A stretch of 64,000 nt of DNA from Haliea salexigens DSM 19537 (GTDB lineage Bacteria; Pseudomonadota; Gammaproteobacteria; Pseudomonadales; Halieaceae), in NCBI RefSeq assembly GCF_000423125.1, contig NZ_AUHJ01000013.1:59494-123493 (forward strand), given 5' to 3'. The translations under genes were made by a program, and so were the position numbers. Positions 45,469 through 56,718 of the stretch are shown here, in pieces; the first letter of the stretch is position 1; each line of letters opens with the position of its first letter. The notes beneath the pieces are model-generated. The model made no database searches and had not been told where the DNA came from. It saw only the letters and a program-made list of their open reading frames with translations.

Positions 45469-48400
45469 ATGAGTGCAGGCTTGTTTAGCCCTGAAGAATT
45501 CCGCGACAACTGTGGCTTCGGCCTGATCGTCCACAGTGCGGGCGATGCCAGCCACCGTCTGTTGCAGACCGCCATCGAGTCGCTGACATGCATGACGCAC
45601 CGCGGCGGTATTGCGGCGGACGGCAAAACCGGTGACGGCTGTGGCCTGTTGTTGCAGATGCCCGTGCCTTTCATGCGCACCCTGGCGCGCGAGGCCTTTG
45701 GCGCAGAGCTGGACGAGCCTTTTGGTGTCGGGCAGATATTCCTCAATCTGGATGAAGCCCGCGCTTCCGCCGCACGCGCCGCCATGGAGCAGGCGCTTGT
45801 CGATCAGGGGTTGACGGTTGTCGGCTGGCGCGAAGTACCCACGGACAGCAGCGTGTGTGGCGAAATCGCCCTGGCCACCCTGCCGCGCATTGAACAGATC
45901 TTCTTCAGCGCGCCTGGCCTCACAGCGGATGAGCTGTCCACCCGCCTGTTTGTGGCGCGGCGCAAAGCCGAGATGGCCAACGAGAGCGACCCCGATTTCT
46001 ACATCTGCAGCCTCTCGGGGCGTGTGATCGCCTACAAGGGCCTGGTGATGCCGGTGGACCTGCCGCGCTTCTACCACGACCTGGACGATGAGCGCCTGGA
46101 AACCGCGATCTGCGTGTTCCACCAGCGTTTCTCCACCAACACCATGCCCCGCTGGCCGCTGGCGCAACCTTTCCGCCTGTTGGCTCACAACGGCGAGATC
46201 AACACCATCGACGGCAACCGCAACTGGGCCGAGGCGCGAACTGCCCTCTTCCAGACCGACCGCTTGCCCAATATCAGTGATATTGCGCCGCTGGTGAACC
46301 GCACCGGCTCCGATTCCTCCAGCCTCGACAACATGCTCGACGTGCTGCTGACCGGCGGTGTGGATATGCCGCGTGCCCTGCGCATGCTGATTCCCCCGGC
46401 GTGGCAGAACATGGAGGACATGGACCCGGACCTGCGTGCCTTCTACGAATACCACTCCATGCACATGGAGCCCTGGGACGGCCCCGCCGGCATCGTGCTC
46501 ACCGACGGGCGCTACGCTGTCTGCCTGCTGGACCGGAATGGCCTGCGCCCGGCGCGCTGGGTCAAGACCAAGGATGGCTTCATCACCCTGGCATCCGAAG
46601 TGGGCACCCACGGCTACCGCAGCGAGGACGTGATCGCCAAGGGGCGTGTCGGCCCCGGCCAGATTCTCATGGTGGATACCCAAACCGGCGAGATGCTGCA
46701 CACCGCGGATATCGACAACCGCTTGAAGAGCCGTCATCCCTATAAGCGCTGGCTGAAGGAAAACTCCTACCATGTAGAGGGAACCTTTGGCGGTGAGCAG
46801 GCGCCCGGTATTGAGCCAGACATGCTCATGCCCTACCAGAAGATGTTCCAAGTGACGTTTGAGGAGCGCGACCAGGTGTTGCGCCCGCTGGCGGAGTCTG
46901 GCAATGAAGCGGTGGGCTCCATGGGCGACGATACGCCCATGGCCGTGCTCTCGCGCCATGAACGGCCCCTGTACGACTTCTTCCGGCAGAAGTTTGCCCA
47001 GGTGACGAACCCCGCGATCGATCCGTTGCGCGAGGCCATCGTGATGTCGCTGGAAACCGATCTCGGCGCAGAAAAGAACGTGTTCCACGAGGGTCCGGAA
47101 CACGCCGACCGCGTGATCTTGAGCTCGCCGGTCCTGTCCCAGGGCAAGTTCAATACGCTGCTGACAATGAATCGGCCCGGCTTCGAAGTGTGCGACATCG
47201 ATGGCACCTACGACCCCGCCGAGATGGATTTGCAGCAGGCGCTGGCCCGGCTTGTGGATACCGCGGAACAGGCGGTGCGCAAGGGCGCCACCATTCTGAT
47301 TATCTCCGACCGCTCGATCGCGCGTGAGCGCCTGCCGATTCACAGCCTGATGGCGACCGGCGCCGTGCACCACCACCTCATTGGCCAGGGCCTGCGCTGT
47401 GATGCGAACCTGGTGATTGAAACCGCGAGTGCCCGTGACTCCCATCAGGTGGCGTGTCTGCTCGGGTTTGGCGCAACGGCCATCTATCCCTATCTCGCCT
47501 ACAGCGTGCTCGAGGATCTGATCCGCGATGGTGAACTGCTGGGCGAACCGAGCACCTGCTACAAGAACTACCGCAAGGGCATCAACAAGGGTCTGCTCAA
47601 GATCATGTCCAAAATGGGCATTTCCGCGGTCAGCTCCTACCGCGGCGCGCAGTTGTTCGAGGCCGTTGGGCTCGCGCGTGAAGTGGTGGATACCGCCTTC
47701 TGCGGCGTGGCCTCGCGCATAGAAGGCGCCGGCTTCGCGGAACTGGAAGGTGACCAGCAACGTCTGGCAAAAGTGGCCTGGAACCCGCGCAAGCCGCTGC
47801 AACAGGGCGGCCTGCTGAAGTATGTGCACGGGCAGGAATACCACGCCTTCAACCCCGATGTGGTCACTACCCTGCAACAGGCGGTCGCCACGGGGGACTA
47901 CGCGATCTATCAACGCTACGCCGAGCTGGTCAACTCACGCCCGGTGGCAACCATTCGCGACCTGCTGCAACCGGTGCTGGCGGCTACACCGCTGGGGCTC
48001 GATGATGTCGAGCCCATCACGGCCATTTTACCGCGCTTCGATTCCGCCGGCATGTCGCTGGGGGCACTGAGCCCTGAAGCGCACGAGGCGCTGGCTGCGG
48101 CGATGAACCGGCTGGGTGCGCGTTCCAACTCGGGCGAAGGCGGTGAAGACCCCGCCCGCTACGGCACTGAGCGCAGCTCGAAGATCAAGCAGATCGCCTC
48201 GGGCCGTTTTGGCGTTACCCCGCATTACCTGGTGAACGCCGAGGTACTGCAGATCAAGGTGGCGCAGGGCGCCAAGCCCGGTGAAGGCGGGCAGCTGCCC
48301 GGCGGTAAAGTGAACGAGCTGATTGCACGCCTGCGCTATTCGGTGCCGGGCGTGACGCTCATTTCTCCCCCGCCGCACCACGATATCTATTCGATCGAGG

Positions 48401-49911
48401 ATCTGGCGCAGCTGATTTTTGACCTCAAGCAGGTTAACCCGAAGGCGCTGGTGTCGGTGAAGCTGGTGTCCGAGCCGGGTGTGGGGACCATCGCGGCGGG
48501 CGTTGCCAAGGCCTATGCGGACCTGATCACCATCAGTGGCTACGATGGCGGTACCGCTGCCAGCCCACTCACCTCCATCCGCTATGCCGGTTCGCCCTGG
48601 GAGCTTGGCCTGGCCGAGGTGCAGCAGACCCTGCGCGGCAATGGGCTGCGCGGTGTCATTCGTCTGCAGACCGACGGCGGCCTGAAAACCGGGCTGGATG
48701 TGGTCAAGGCGGCGATACTGGGAGCCGAGAGCTTCGGTTTCGGCACGGGCCCCATGGTGGCGCTGGGGTGTAAATACCTGCGCATCTGTCACCTCAACAA
48801 CTGTGCTACCGGTGTTGCCACGCAGAACGAAAAGCTGCGCCAAGACCACTTCAACGGCACCATAGAAATGGTCACCCATTTCTTCACTTTCATCGCCATG
48901 GAAACGCGCGAGTGGCTGGCGCGCCTGGGTGTGCCATCCCTGGAGGCCCTGATCGGGCGTACCGACCTGCTGGAACGGCTGCCCGGCGATACGCCGAAGC
49001 AGGCGCGCCTGAACCTGGGCCCCATACTGCACAAGGATGGCAGCTCCGAGGGGCTGCCCGAGTACTGCCAGGTGGTTGCCAACTACCCGTTCGACCGCGC
49101 GGAGAAAGCCGAGGCCATGGTGGCTGCGGCCCTGCCCGCGATCGAATCACGCAGCGGCGGCGAGTATGAATTTGCCCTGACCAACTGCGACCGCTCCATC
49201 GGCGCGCGGCTTTCGGGTGAAATTGCCCAGCGCTACGGCAACAACGGCATGGAAGATGCTCCGATTGTGCTGCGTCTGACCGGCACGGCCGGGCAGAGTT
49301 TTGGCGTGTGGAACGCGGGCGGCTTGCACATGTATCTGGAGGGTGACTGCAACGACTATGTGGGCAAGGGCATGGCCGGCGGCAAGCTGGTGGTCTACCC
49401 CGCACGCGATGCCAATTTTCGTTCTCAGGACACGGTGATTATCGGCAACACCTGTCTCTACGGCGCCACCGGTGGCAGGCTGTATGCCGCTGGCATCGCC
49501 GGCGAGCGTTTTGCCGTGCGCAACAGCGGCGCACAGGCGGTTGTGGAAGGAGCGGGCGACCACTGTTGCGAATACATGACAGGCGGCACGGTGACCGTGC
49601 TGGGCCCTACGGGCGTGAACTTCGGTGCCGGCATGACGGGTGGTTTTGCCTACGTGCTGGACCAGGACCGCTCCTTTATCGACAAGTACAACAGTGAACT
49701 GGTGGATATCCACCGGGTCAATTCCGAGTACATGGAGCCTTACCGCAATCACCTGCGCACCACGATACGTGAGTTCGCGCAGGAAACCGGGTCGGCCTGG
49801 GGTGCGGAATTGCTGGATAACTTTGAGGATTACGTGGGCAAGTTCTGGCTGGTCAAGCCAAAGGCGGCGGATTTCAACCAGCTGCTTTCACGTCTGCGTA
49901 ACACCGACTAG
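45469..49911 (+). CDS. gltB: glutamate synthase (NADPH) large subunit
   Basis: A 1480-residue GltB making glutamate from glutamine and 2-oxoglutarate. It begins with a 14-residue leader before the catalytic Cys (C15 in DNCGFG) of the class II glutaminase domain. A central domain, an FMN-binding synthase domain and a C-terminal beta-helix follow. The 3Fe-4S ligands are in [12 protein letters not shown]. The large minus-strand frame opposite it is a codon-bias shadow. gltD follows after 21 bases. Confidence 0.98.
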   Translation: MSAGLFSPEEFRDNCGFGLIVHSAGDASHRLLQTAIESLTCMTHRGGIAADGKTGDGCGLLLQMPVPFMRTLAREAFGAELDEPFGVGQIFLNLDEARASAARAAMEQALVDQGLTVVGWREVPTDSSVCGEIALATLPRIEQIFFSAPGLTADELSTRLFVARRKAEMANESDPDFYICSLSGRVIAYKGLVMPVDLPRFYHDLDDERLETAICVFHQRFSTNTMPRWPLAQPFRLLAHNGEINTIDGNRNWAEARTALFQTDRLPNISDIAPLVNRTGSDSSSLDNMLDVLLTGGVDMPRALRMLIPPAWQNMEDMDPDLRAFYEYHSMHMEPWDGPAGIVLTDGRYAVCLLDRNGLRPARWVKTKDGFITLASEVGTHGYRSEDVIAKGRVGPGQILMVDTQTGEMLHTADIDNRLKSRHPYKRWLKENSYHVEGTFGGEQAPGIEPDMLMPYQKMFQVTFEERDQVLRPLAESGNEAVGSMGDDTPMAVLSRHERPLYDFFRQKFAQVTNPAIDPLREAIVMSLETDLGAEKNVFHEGPEHADRVILSSPVLSQGKFNTLLTMNRPGFEVCDIDGTYDPAEMDLQQALARLVDTAEQAVRKGATILIISDRSIARERLPIHSLMATGAVHHHLIGQGLRCDANLVIETASARDSHQVACLLGFGATAIYPYLAYSVLEDLIRDGELLGEPSTCYKNYRKGINKGLLKIMSKMGISAVSSYRGAQLFEAVGLAREVVDTAFCGVASRIEGAGFAELEGDQQRLAKVAWNPRKPLQQGGLLKYVHGQEYHAFNPDVVTTLQQAVATGDYAIYQRYAELVNSRPVATIRDLLQPVLAATPLGLDDVEPITAILPRFDSAGMSLGALSPEAHEALAAAMNRLGARSNSGEGGEDPARYGTERSSKIKQIASGRFGVTPHYLVNAEVLQIKVAQGAKPGEGGQLPGGKVNELIARLRYSVPGVTLISPPPHHDIYSIEDLAQLIFDLKQVNPKALVSVKLVSEPGVGTIAAGVAKAYADLITISGYDGGTAASPLTSIRYAGSPWELGLAEVQQTLRGNGLRGVIRLQTDGGLKTGLDVVKAAILGAESFGFGTGPMVALGCKYLRICHLNNCATGVATQNEKLRQDHFNGTIEMVTHFFTFIAMETREWLARLGVPSLEALIGRTDLLERLPGDTPKQARLNLGPILHKDGSSEGLPEYCQVVANYPFDRAEKAEAMVAAALPAIESRSGGEYEFALTNCDRSIGARLSGEIAQRYGNNGMEDAPIVLRLTGTAGQSFGVWNAGGLHMYLEGDCNDYVGKGMAGGKLVVYPARDANFRSQDTVIIGNTCLYGATGGRLYAAGIAGERFAVRNSGAQAVVEGAGDHCCEYMTGGTVTVLGPTGVNFGAGMTGGFAYVLDQDRSFIDKYNSELVDIHRVNSEYMEPYRNHLRTTIREFAQETGSAWGAELLDNFEDYVGKFWLVKPKAADFNQLLSRLRNTD

Positions 49912-51354
<1,443 letters not shown>

Positions 51355-51385
51355 ACCTGGCCGCTAATCTGCACACGGAGACCCT

Positions 51386-52456
51386 GTGACCGAACTGAAG
51401 AACGACCGCTTCCTGCGCGCCCTGCAACGCCAGCCCGTCGACCGCACCCCGGTGTGGATGATGCGCCAGGCCGGGCGCTATCTCCCTGAGTACCGCGCCA
51501 CCCGCGAACAGGCGGGCTCCTTTCTTGACCTGTGCAAGAACGCCGAACTGGCCTGTGAGGTCACCCTGCAGCCGCTGCGTCGCTACCCGATGGATGCGGC
51601 AATTCTGTTCAGCGACATTCTCACCGTGCCCGACGCGCTGGGCCTGGGCCTCTACTTCGAAGAAGGCGAAGGCCCCAAGTTCCGCAAGACGGTGCGTAGC
51701 GAAGCGGACCTCGCCGGGCTCAAGGCGATCAAGGCGGCGGATGACCTGGGCTATGTCATGAATGCGGTGCGCACCATTCGCCGTGAGCTGAACGGCAGCG
51801 TGCCGCTGATCGGCTTTTCCGGCAGCCCCTGGACGCTGGCGACCTACATGGTGGAGGGCGGCTCCTCCAAGGATTTCGCCCGGGTGAAGGCCATGGCCTA
51901 TGACCAGCCTGAACTCATGCACCAGTTGCTGGCGCTGCTGGCCGATGCAGTGGCCGATTACCTGACCGAGCAAGTGCATGCCGGCGCCCAGGCGCTGCAG
52001 ATATTCGACACCTGGGGTGGTTCCCTGAGTGCTGCCGGCTACAAGGAATTTTCACTGAAGTACATGCAGCGCGTTATCAGCCGCCTGCCTACCGAGGCCG
52101 ATGGGCGCAAAGTGCCGGTGATCCTCTTCACCAAGGGGGGTGGCCAGTGGCTGCCCGCCATCGCCGATGCCGGCGCGCAGGCGGTGGGAATCGACTGGAC
52201 CACGGACATCGGCGCAGCGCGCGCGCAGGTGGGTGATCGGGTTGCCCTGCAGGGCAATATGGACCCCTCCATGCTATATGCCTCGCCAGCGCGTATCCGC
52301 GAGGAGGTGGCGAGCATACTGTCGGGTTATGGCCACGGCCCCGGCCATGTGTTCAACCTGGGTCACGGCATCACGCCGGGTGTGAACCCGGATCACGTCA
52401 CTGCCTTTGTGGATGCGGTGCAGGAGTTCTCGCCCCAGTACCACCACAACGACTGA
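51386..52456 (+). CDS. hemE: uroporphyrinogen decarboxylase
   Basis: A 356-residue HemE, which decarboxylates uroporphyrinogen III to coproporphyrinogen III in heme synthesis. The signature [16 protein letters not shown] lies at residues about 21-36, and a second conserved block [16 protein letters not shown] near 140. Start GTG at 51386 with CGGAG upstream. Placement after gltBD is as in Pseudomonas. It converges on cysE with only eight bases between. Confidence 0.97.
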   Translation: MTELKNDRFLRALQRQPVDRTPVWMMRQAGRYLPEYRATREQAGSFLDLCKNAELACEVTLQPLRRYPMDAAILFSDILTVPDALGLGLYFEEGEGPKFRKTVRSEADLAGLKAIKAADDLGYVMNAVRTIRRELNGSVPLIGFSGSPWTLATYMVEGGSSKDFARVKAMAYDQPELMHQLLALLADAVADYLTEQVHAGAQALQIFDTWGGSLSAAGYKEFSLKYMQRVISRLPTEADGRKVPVILFTKGGGQWLPAIADAGAQAVGIDWTTDIGAARAQVGDRVALQGNMDPSMLYASPARIREEVASILSGYGHGPGHVFNLGHGITPGVNPDHVTAFVDAVQEFSPQYHHND

Positions 52457-52464
52457 GGGCGGCG

Positions 52465-53307
52465 TCAGCGCTGGCGTTGCGCCTGTGCTGCGTCTTCGCA
52501 GGCGATTTCCTGCTCGGGGTCGCAGCAGAAGCTGTGATCCATCTCCAGCGCGGGTGACTGTGATGCCGGCTTGCCCACCACTTTGGCCGGCACGCCCGCC
52601 ACGGTGGTATGCGGCGGCACTTCGTCCAACACCACGCTGCCGGCTCCCACTTTGGCCCCGTCGCCGACCCGGATATTGCCCAGAATTTTCGCCCCGGCAC
52701 TGATCAGCACACCGTTGCCGATTTTCGGATGCCGGTCACCGTGTTCCTTGCCCGTGCCCCCCAGCGTGACCGACTGCAGAATCGACACGTCGTCGCCGAC
52801 CACCGCGGTCTCTCCAATCACCAGGCCGGTGGCGTGGTCGAGCATGATGCCTTTGCCGAGTGTGGCGGCCGGGTGAATGTCCACCGCAAATTCCACTGCC
52901 ACCCGGTTCTGGAAAAACAGCGCCAGGGAGTGGCGCCCGCGCTGCCATAACCAGTGGCCCACGCGGTGGGTTTGCAGGGCGTGAAAGCCTTTGAAGTACA
53001 GGAAGGGTATGTAGATTTCCTGACAGGCCGAGTCACGCTCCTCGACCGCGAGCAAGTCGGCGCGAATGGCCTTGCGCAGGCTGGCATCGTCCTTGAGTGC
53101 TTCGAGAATCACCTCGCGCAGCAACAGGGAGGACACGGTTGGACTGTCCAGCTGGGTGGCCAGGTGGAAGCTCAGTGCACACTCCAGGTTGTTGTGGTTG
53201 AGAATGGTGGCGTGCAGATAGCTGGCGAGTATCGGTTCTTCCGCCGCATGCTGCTGCGTTTCGCGCACTATCCGGTCCCAGACTGGATCGGCTTTCCTGA
53301 TGGGCAT
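52465..53307 (-). CDS. cysE: serine O-acetyltransferase
   Basis: A 280-residue CysE catalysing acetyl-CoA plus serine to O-acetylserine, the first committed step of cysteine synthesis. An N-terminal helical domain (1-140) precedes a left-handed beta-helix of hexapeptide repeats. Catalytic region: DIHPAATLGKGIMLDHATG. Start ATG at 53307 with AGGAA upstream; the 30 further codons of the frame have no support. The C-terminal tail is long and acidic and does not end in the Ile typical of tails that bind CysK. Confidence 0.95.
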   Translation of the reverse strand: MPIRKADPVWDRIVRETQQHAAEEPILASYLHATILNHNNLECALSFHLATQLDSPTVSSLLLREVILEALKDDASLRKAIRADLLAVEERDSACQEIYIPFLYFKGFHALQTHRVGHWLWQRGRHSLALFFQNRVAVEFAVDIHPAATLGKGIMLDHATGLVIGETAVVGDDVSILQSVTLGGTGKEHGDRHPKIGNGVLISAGAKILGNIRVGDGAKVGAGSVVLDEVPPHTTVAGVPAKVVGKPASQSPALEMDHSFCCDPEQEIACEDAAQAQRQR

Positions 53308-53335
53308 GTCAGTTCCTCGTTTCCGGGCGCATACT

Positions 53336-54049
53336 TTAGCGTATCCGCCCCTGATACCGCCACAAGGCGTGGCCGCTGGCCCGGTACTTGTCTTCAAAGC
53401 GCGTCAGGGGCGGGGCCTCGGGCACCGCCTGCACACAGCCCCGAACCCCGGCGAGGTGCATCGCCACACCGAATTCCTCCACATAAAGCGGCCAGTTGGA
53501 GCGCAGTTCCACACTGCCGCCCAGCGCCAGCAGGTCAGCAAAGCCGGGGTGGCCGTGGATGCGCCGCTGCAGGTGGCGTGCCTTGGGCCAGGGGTTGGGG
53601 TACAGCAGGTAGTGATAATCGACGCGGTGCCCGGCGCGGACCAGTTCCCGCCACAGCGGCTCACACTCGGCCTGTAGCAACACATACTGCCGATTCTCGC
53701 CCTGATGCAGTGCCAGCCGATGGGCTGAGCGGTCGATACCGATCACCAGATGCTGCGGATGTGCGGTGGCCAGCTGCGCCGTGCTCATGCCCGTGCCACA
53801 AAAAGAGTCCAACACCAGTGGCCTCGGTTCGCTCGCCAGGTGCTCTGCCAGCGCATCCCACGCCGCCTTGTTGTGGGGCGCCAGTGGGCTCTGGCTGGGC
53901 CGTTCGAGGTGCCGGCGCACGGTCTGGGCCAGCCGTGGGTGCAGCCCCTGCTGGTTGCTCCTGACCGGGCGGGATGAAGCTTGCACGCGGGGTCTGCTCC
54001 TGTAACAGTGAGGCGGGCGCTTGAGTTGCGCCGGCGGGGTTGCCATCAT
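53336..54049 (-). CDS. TrmB-family SAM methyltransferase (tRNA m7G-type, paralogue-like)
   Basis: A 237-residue Rossmann methyltransferase of the TrmB/COG0220 family. SAM motif LDSFCGTGMS (80-89), GIDRS, then LYPNPWPKARHLQRR, and a C-terminal TRFEDKY like the TxYE motif. Canonical TrmB has Asp in PDPW; here it is Asn152. This PNPWPK type is probably a paralogue, with uncertain substrate. Start is ATG at 54049 or 54046; the much longer frame upstream is the shadow of the divergent acyltransferase. Confidence 0.8.
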   Translation of the reverse strand: MMATPPAQLKRPPHCYRSRPRVQASSRPVRSNQQGLHPRLAQTVRRHLERPSQSPLAPHNKAAWDALAEHLASEPRPLVLDSFCGTGMSTAQLATAHPQHLVIGIDRSAHRLALHQGENRQYVLLQAECEPLWRELVRAGHRVDYHYLLYPNPWPKARHLQRRIHGHPGFADLLALGGSVELRSNWPLYVEEFGVAMHLAGVRGCVQAVPEAPPLTRFEDKYRASGHALWRYQGRIR

Positions 54050-54088
54050 AAATCGCACTGGCACGACGACCAAACAGGGAATTGCACC

Positions 54089-54817
54089 ATGCACCAGGAC
54101 CTTCGTCCGTACTGGCTGAAACAACTCTACCTGCGCTACCGGCGCTGGTATGCGGAGTATTTCCTGCGCCCGCGCTGCACCGAGTTGGGGGCGCATCACA
54201 CCATCATGAAGCCCTGGTACGTGCATATTTCCGGCGCCAACATTCGAATCGGGCGCTGTTTCACTGCGATTGGCGAACCCATGCACCGTGTGCAGATCGG
54301 CGTCTGGGGCCGCGAGGCCGGGCAGGGTCGCATTCAGATCGGTGATTGTGTGCTGATGAGCCCCGGAGCCCGCCTCAGTGCCAGTGACGAAATCGTGCTT
54401 GGCGATGGCGTGATGATGGCCAACGGGTCCTACATCACGGACTCGGACTGGCACACGCTGTACGACCGCACGGCGCGCGCCCCGGAACCCACCCCGGTAC
54501 ACATTGGTGACAACGTCTGGCTGGGTGACCACGCCACCGTACTCAAGGGCGTCACCATTGGCGCCAACAGTGTGGTGGCCGCGCAGGCGGTGGTGACCCG
54601 CGATGTGCCGGCGAATGTGGTGGTAGCCGGGAACCCGGCGCGGGTGGTGAAGGAGCTGGACCCGGACCGGGGCTTCACCACGCGTATGGACCTGTTTGCC
54701 GACCCGGCGGGCGCGGAGGCGTTCTTCGATGCCGTTGACCGCGAAGTGCTGCGCGAGAATTCGCTGCTGCGCTGGCTGTGGTCGGTGGTTTATCCCGCCG
54801 GAGCGCCGCGGAGTTAG
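54089..54817 (+). CDS. hexapeptide-repeat acyltransferase (LbetaH, WbbJ-like)
   Basis: A 242-residue left-handed beta-helix acyltransferase. Hexapeptide coils run from about residue 45 to 195, including VHIGDNVWLGDHATVLKG and the final VVAGNPARVVKEL. It would transfer acetyl or another acyl group from CoA to a sugar or similar acceptor; substrate unknown. There is no signal peptide. ATG at 54089 has only a weak AGGGA upstream. It diverges from the TrmB-like gene across about 39 bases. Confidence 0.85.
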   Translation: MHQDLRPYWLKQLYLRYRRWYAEYFLRPRCTELGAHHTIMKPWYVHISGANIRIGRCFTAIGEPMHRVQIGVWGREAGQGRIQIGDCVLMSPGARLSASDEIVLGDGVMMANGSYITDSDWHTLYDRTARAPEPTPVHIGDNVWLGDHATVLKGVTIGANSVVAAQAVVTRDVPANVVVAGNPARVVKELDPDRGFTTRMDLFADPAGAEAFFDAVDREVLRENSLLRWLWSVVYPAGAPRS

Positions 54818-54839
54818 TGTATTCCGCGTGCCCGCACCT

Positions 54840-54861
54840 GGCCGGCCACACCTAGCCGGCC
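54840..54861. terminator. hairpin between convergent acyltransferase and kinase genes
   Basis: GGCCGGC (54840-54846) pairs perfectly with GCCGGCC (54855-54861) around an eight-base loop, in a 66-base convergent gap. No T-run. Confidence 0.45.
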
Positions 54862-54883
54862 GCACCCCTCAGTTGGCATTGCG

Positions 54884-55870
54884 CTAAAGGAGGCGCAGGG
54901 GCTCTTCCTGCAGCGCCGCGAGCTGTTCGCGCAGCTCCAGCACGTGGCTTGCCCAGTAGCGCTCGGTGTTGAACCAGGTGAAGCTGCGCGGGAACGCGGG
55001 GTCGCTCCAGCGGCGGGCCAGCCAGGCGGCGTAGTTGACCAGCCGCAGGGTGCGCAGGGCTTCTACCCAGCGCAGCTGGCGCGGTGCGAAATCACCGAAT
55101 TCGTTGTAACCCTCTATCAGCTCGGCTAGCTGCAGCTCGCGTTCATGACGCTCGCCGCTCAGGCACATCCACAGGTCTTGCACCGCCGGTGCCATGCAAC
55201 AGTCGTCCAGGTCGACGAAGTGAGCGCAGTCGTCGCGCCAGAGGATGTTGCCGATGTGGCAGTCGCCGTGCACGCGTATCAGGTCTTCGTCCTGCACCTC
55301 GCCGTACAGCGGCAGAACCACCGCCAGCAGGTCGCGGGTGAGGCTGTCGTAGGCCGGTTGCAGGTCGCGGGGAATAAAGTGCTCCAGCAGGTAGCCGCGG
55401 TTGTGCGTGAGCATATTCTCGACGCTCAGCGTGGGGCGGTACTGAAAGCGCGCGCTGGCGCCCACTGTGTGGATGCGGCCCAGAGTGCGGCCCAGTACCA
55501 GCAGGCTGTCCATGTTATCCAGTTCCGGCGGGTAGCCGCCGCGGCGCGGAAAGAGCGCAAAGCGAAAGCCCTCGTGCCGGTGCAGGCTGTTGCCGGAGGC
55601 GTCAACCAGTGGTGCGACCACGGAGATTTCCGCGTCCTGTAACTCCAGGCTGAAGGCGTGTTCCTCCAGAATCTGCTCATCCGTCCAGCGCCCCGGCCGG
55701 TAGAACTTGGCAATCAGTGGTTGTGCGTCCTCAATGCCAACCTGATAGACGCGGTTCTCATAGCTGTTCAGCGCCAGCAGGCGCGCGTCGCAGAGGTAGC
55801 CGGCAGACTCGACGGCATCGATAACACAGTCGGGTGACAGTCGATCGTAGGGGTGTTCGGCAGGGCTCAT
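54884..55870 (-). CDS. srkA: stress response serine/threonine kinase (RdoA/SrkA/YihE)
   Basis: A 328-residue aminoglycoside-phosphotransferase-fold kinase of the YihE family, which in E. coli protects against stress-induced death by opposing MazEF. Motifs: the nucleotide-binding segment SYENRVYQV, the catalytic loop IRVHGDCHIGNILWR (HGD-x5-N) and metal-binding FVDLDDC. ATG at 55870 gives MSPAEHPYDRLSPD, the typical start; the frame extends seven codons further. comF lies upstream on the same strand. Confidence 0.92.
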   Translation of the reverse strand: MSPAEHPYDRLSPDCVIDAVESAGYLCDARLLALNSYENRVYQVGIEDAQPLIAKFYRPGRWTDEQILEEHAFSLELQDAEISVVAPLVDASGNSLHRHEGFRFALFPRRGGYPPELDNMDSLLVLGRTLGRIHTVGASARFQYRPTLSVENMLTHNRGYLLEHFIPRDLQPAYDSLTRDLLAVVLPLYGEVQDEDLIRVHGDCHIGNILWRDDCAHFVDLDDCCMAPAVQDLWMCLSGERHERELQLAELIEGYNEFGDFAPRQLRWVEALRTLRLVNYAAWLARRWSDPAFPRSFTWFNTERYWASHVLELREQLAALQEEPLRLL

Positions 55871-55921
55871 CAGGGTGCTCCAGGCTGCCACCGCGGCCAG
55901 CGGTGCGACGCGCGCAGTGTA

Positions 55922-56641
55922 TCAGGTCGCCGGAGGCGGGGTGCGAGCCAGACACCAGAGTTGCACATCCGCTGCGCCGGCGCGCTTCAGCAACCTGGCG
56001 ATGGCTTCGGCGGTGGCCCCGGTGGTCATCACATCATCGATCACCGCAATGCGCTGCCCTTTTACAGAGGCCCCCAGAGCAAACGCACCGCGCAAATTGT
56101 GCGCGCGTTGGTGTGCAGTGAGGGTGGATTGAGCGGGCGCTGCGCGCGTTCGGCACAGCACTCGCGAAGGTAGCGGCAGTGGCTGCAGGTTGGGGTCGCG
56201 GTCCTGCAGTGCCATCGCCAACAGCGTCGCCTGGTTGAAACCGCGGCCCAGCAGCCGGCGCCAGTGAATGGGTACGGGCAGCAGCAAATCGCGGTCCCGC
56301 GGCGGTTCCACTGTGGACAGCCAGAGTTCTGCCAGCAAACCGCTCAGGTGCCGTTGCCGCTGGAATTTCCAGCGGGCAATGATGTAGCCGATGTGCGGCT
56401 CGTACAGGAAGGGCGCGATAACCCGGTCCAGGGCCGGTGGGCGTTGTATGCAGGCTGCGCACAACCCCGCATTGCCGTCCGGCAGCGGCAGCGCACAGCA
56501 GCGACAGCACGTGTGGTTTTCCACCAGCTGCGCGGCGCAACAGGCGCACAGAGGCAGGTGGCTGGCGCTCGGCAGCCGGCATAACAGGCAAAGCTGTGGA
56601 AACAGCCCGTCCAGCAGCTGGCGGCCCCACCTGTTAACCAA
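55922..56641 (-). CDS. comF: ComF family phosphoribosyltransferase-like protein
   Basis: A 239-residue ComF/GntX-type protein. The N-terminal part has four Cys pairs suggesting zinc binding (CLLC, CACC, CCRCC, CAAC). The C-terminal PRTase domain carries the PRPP motif IAVIDDVMTTGAT. ComF is needed for uptake of transforming DNA in some bacteria. The only start in frame is TTG at 56641, since TAA lies a few codons upstream. That start sits inside the BirA-like operator shared with the divergent biotin operon. Confidence 0.88.
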   Translation of the reverse strand: MVNRWGRQLLDGLFPQLCLLCRLPSASHLPLCACCAAQLVENHTCCRCCALPLPDGNAGLCAACIQRPPALDRVIAPFLYEPHIGYIIARWKFQRQRHLSGLLAELWLSTVEPPRDRDLLLPVPIHWRRLLGRGFNQATLLAMALQDRDPNLQPLPLPSRVLCRTRAAPAQSTLTAHQRAHNLRGAFALGASVKGQRIAVIDDVMTTGATAEAIARLLKRAGAADVQLWCLARTPPPAT

Positions 56642-56663
56642 AGGGTGCGCCCCAGGTTGACAG
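56631..56663 (+). promoter_or_regulatory. BirA-type biotin operator
   Basis: CTGTTAACC (56631-56639), 15-base spacer, GGTTGACAG (56655-56663). The arms are inverted repeats (8 of 9) and each matches 7 of 9 positions of the BirA consensus TTGTAAACC-N15/16-GGTTTACAA. The right arm contains the -35 of the bioB promoter, so bound BirA-biotinyl-AMP would block transcription. The left arm covers the comF start. Confidence 0.8.
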
Positions 56664-56684
56664 CGCGCCGCCGCAGCTTATCAT
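56657..56684 (+). promoter_or_regulatory. sigma-70 promoter of the biotin operon
   Basis: TTGACA (56657-56662, perfect -35), 16-base spacer, TATCAT (56679-56684, 5 of 6). The predicted start lies about 28 bases before the bioB ATG. Confidence 0.75.
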
Positions 56685-56718
56685 GTCATGATCTTGTTTC
56701 TTGCCATGGATATCCGTC

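Noticed and set aside
44176..47913. Very long open minus-strand frame (1245 codons) opposite aroB and gltB
   Set aside because: It lies wholly antisense to two clearly conserved genes and its translation is rich in Gln, His, Arg and Ala, typical of third-position GC bias.
54050..54865. N-terminal extension of the TrmB-like frame (up to 509 codons in all)
   Set aside because: The extension is antisense to the hexapeptide acyltransferase, and the methyltransferase fold is complete without it.
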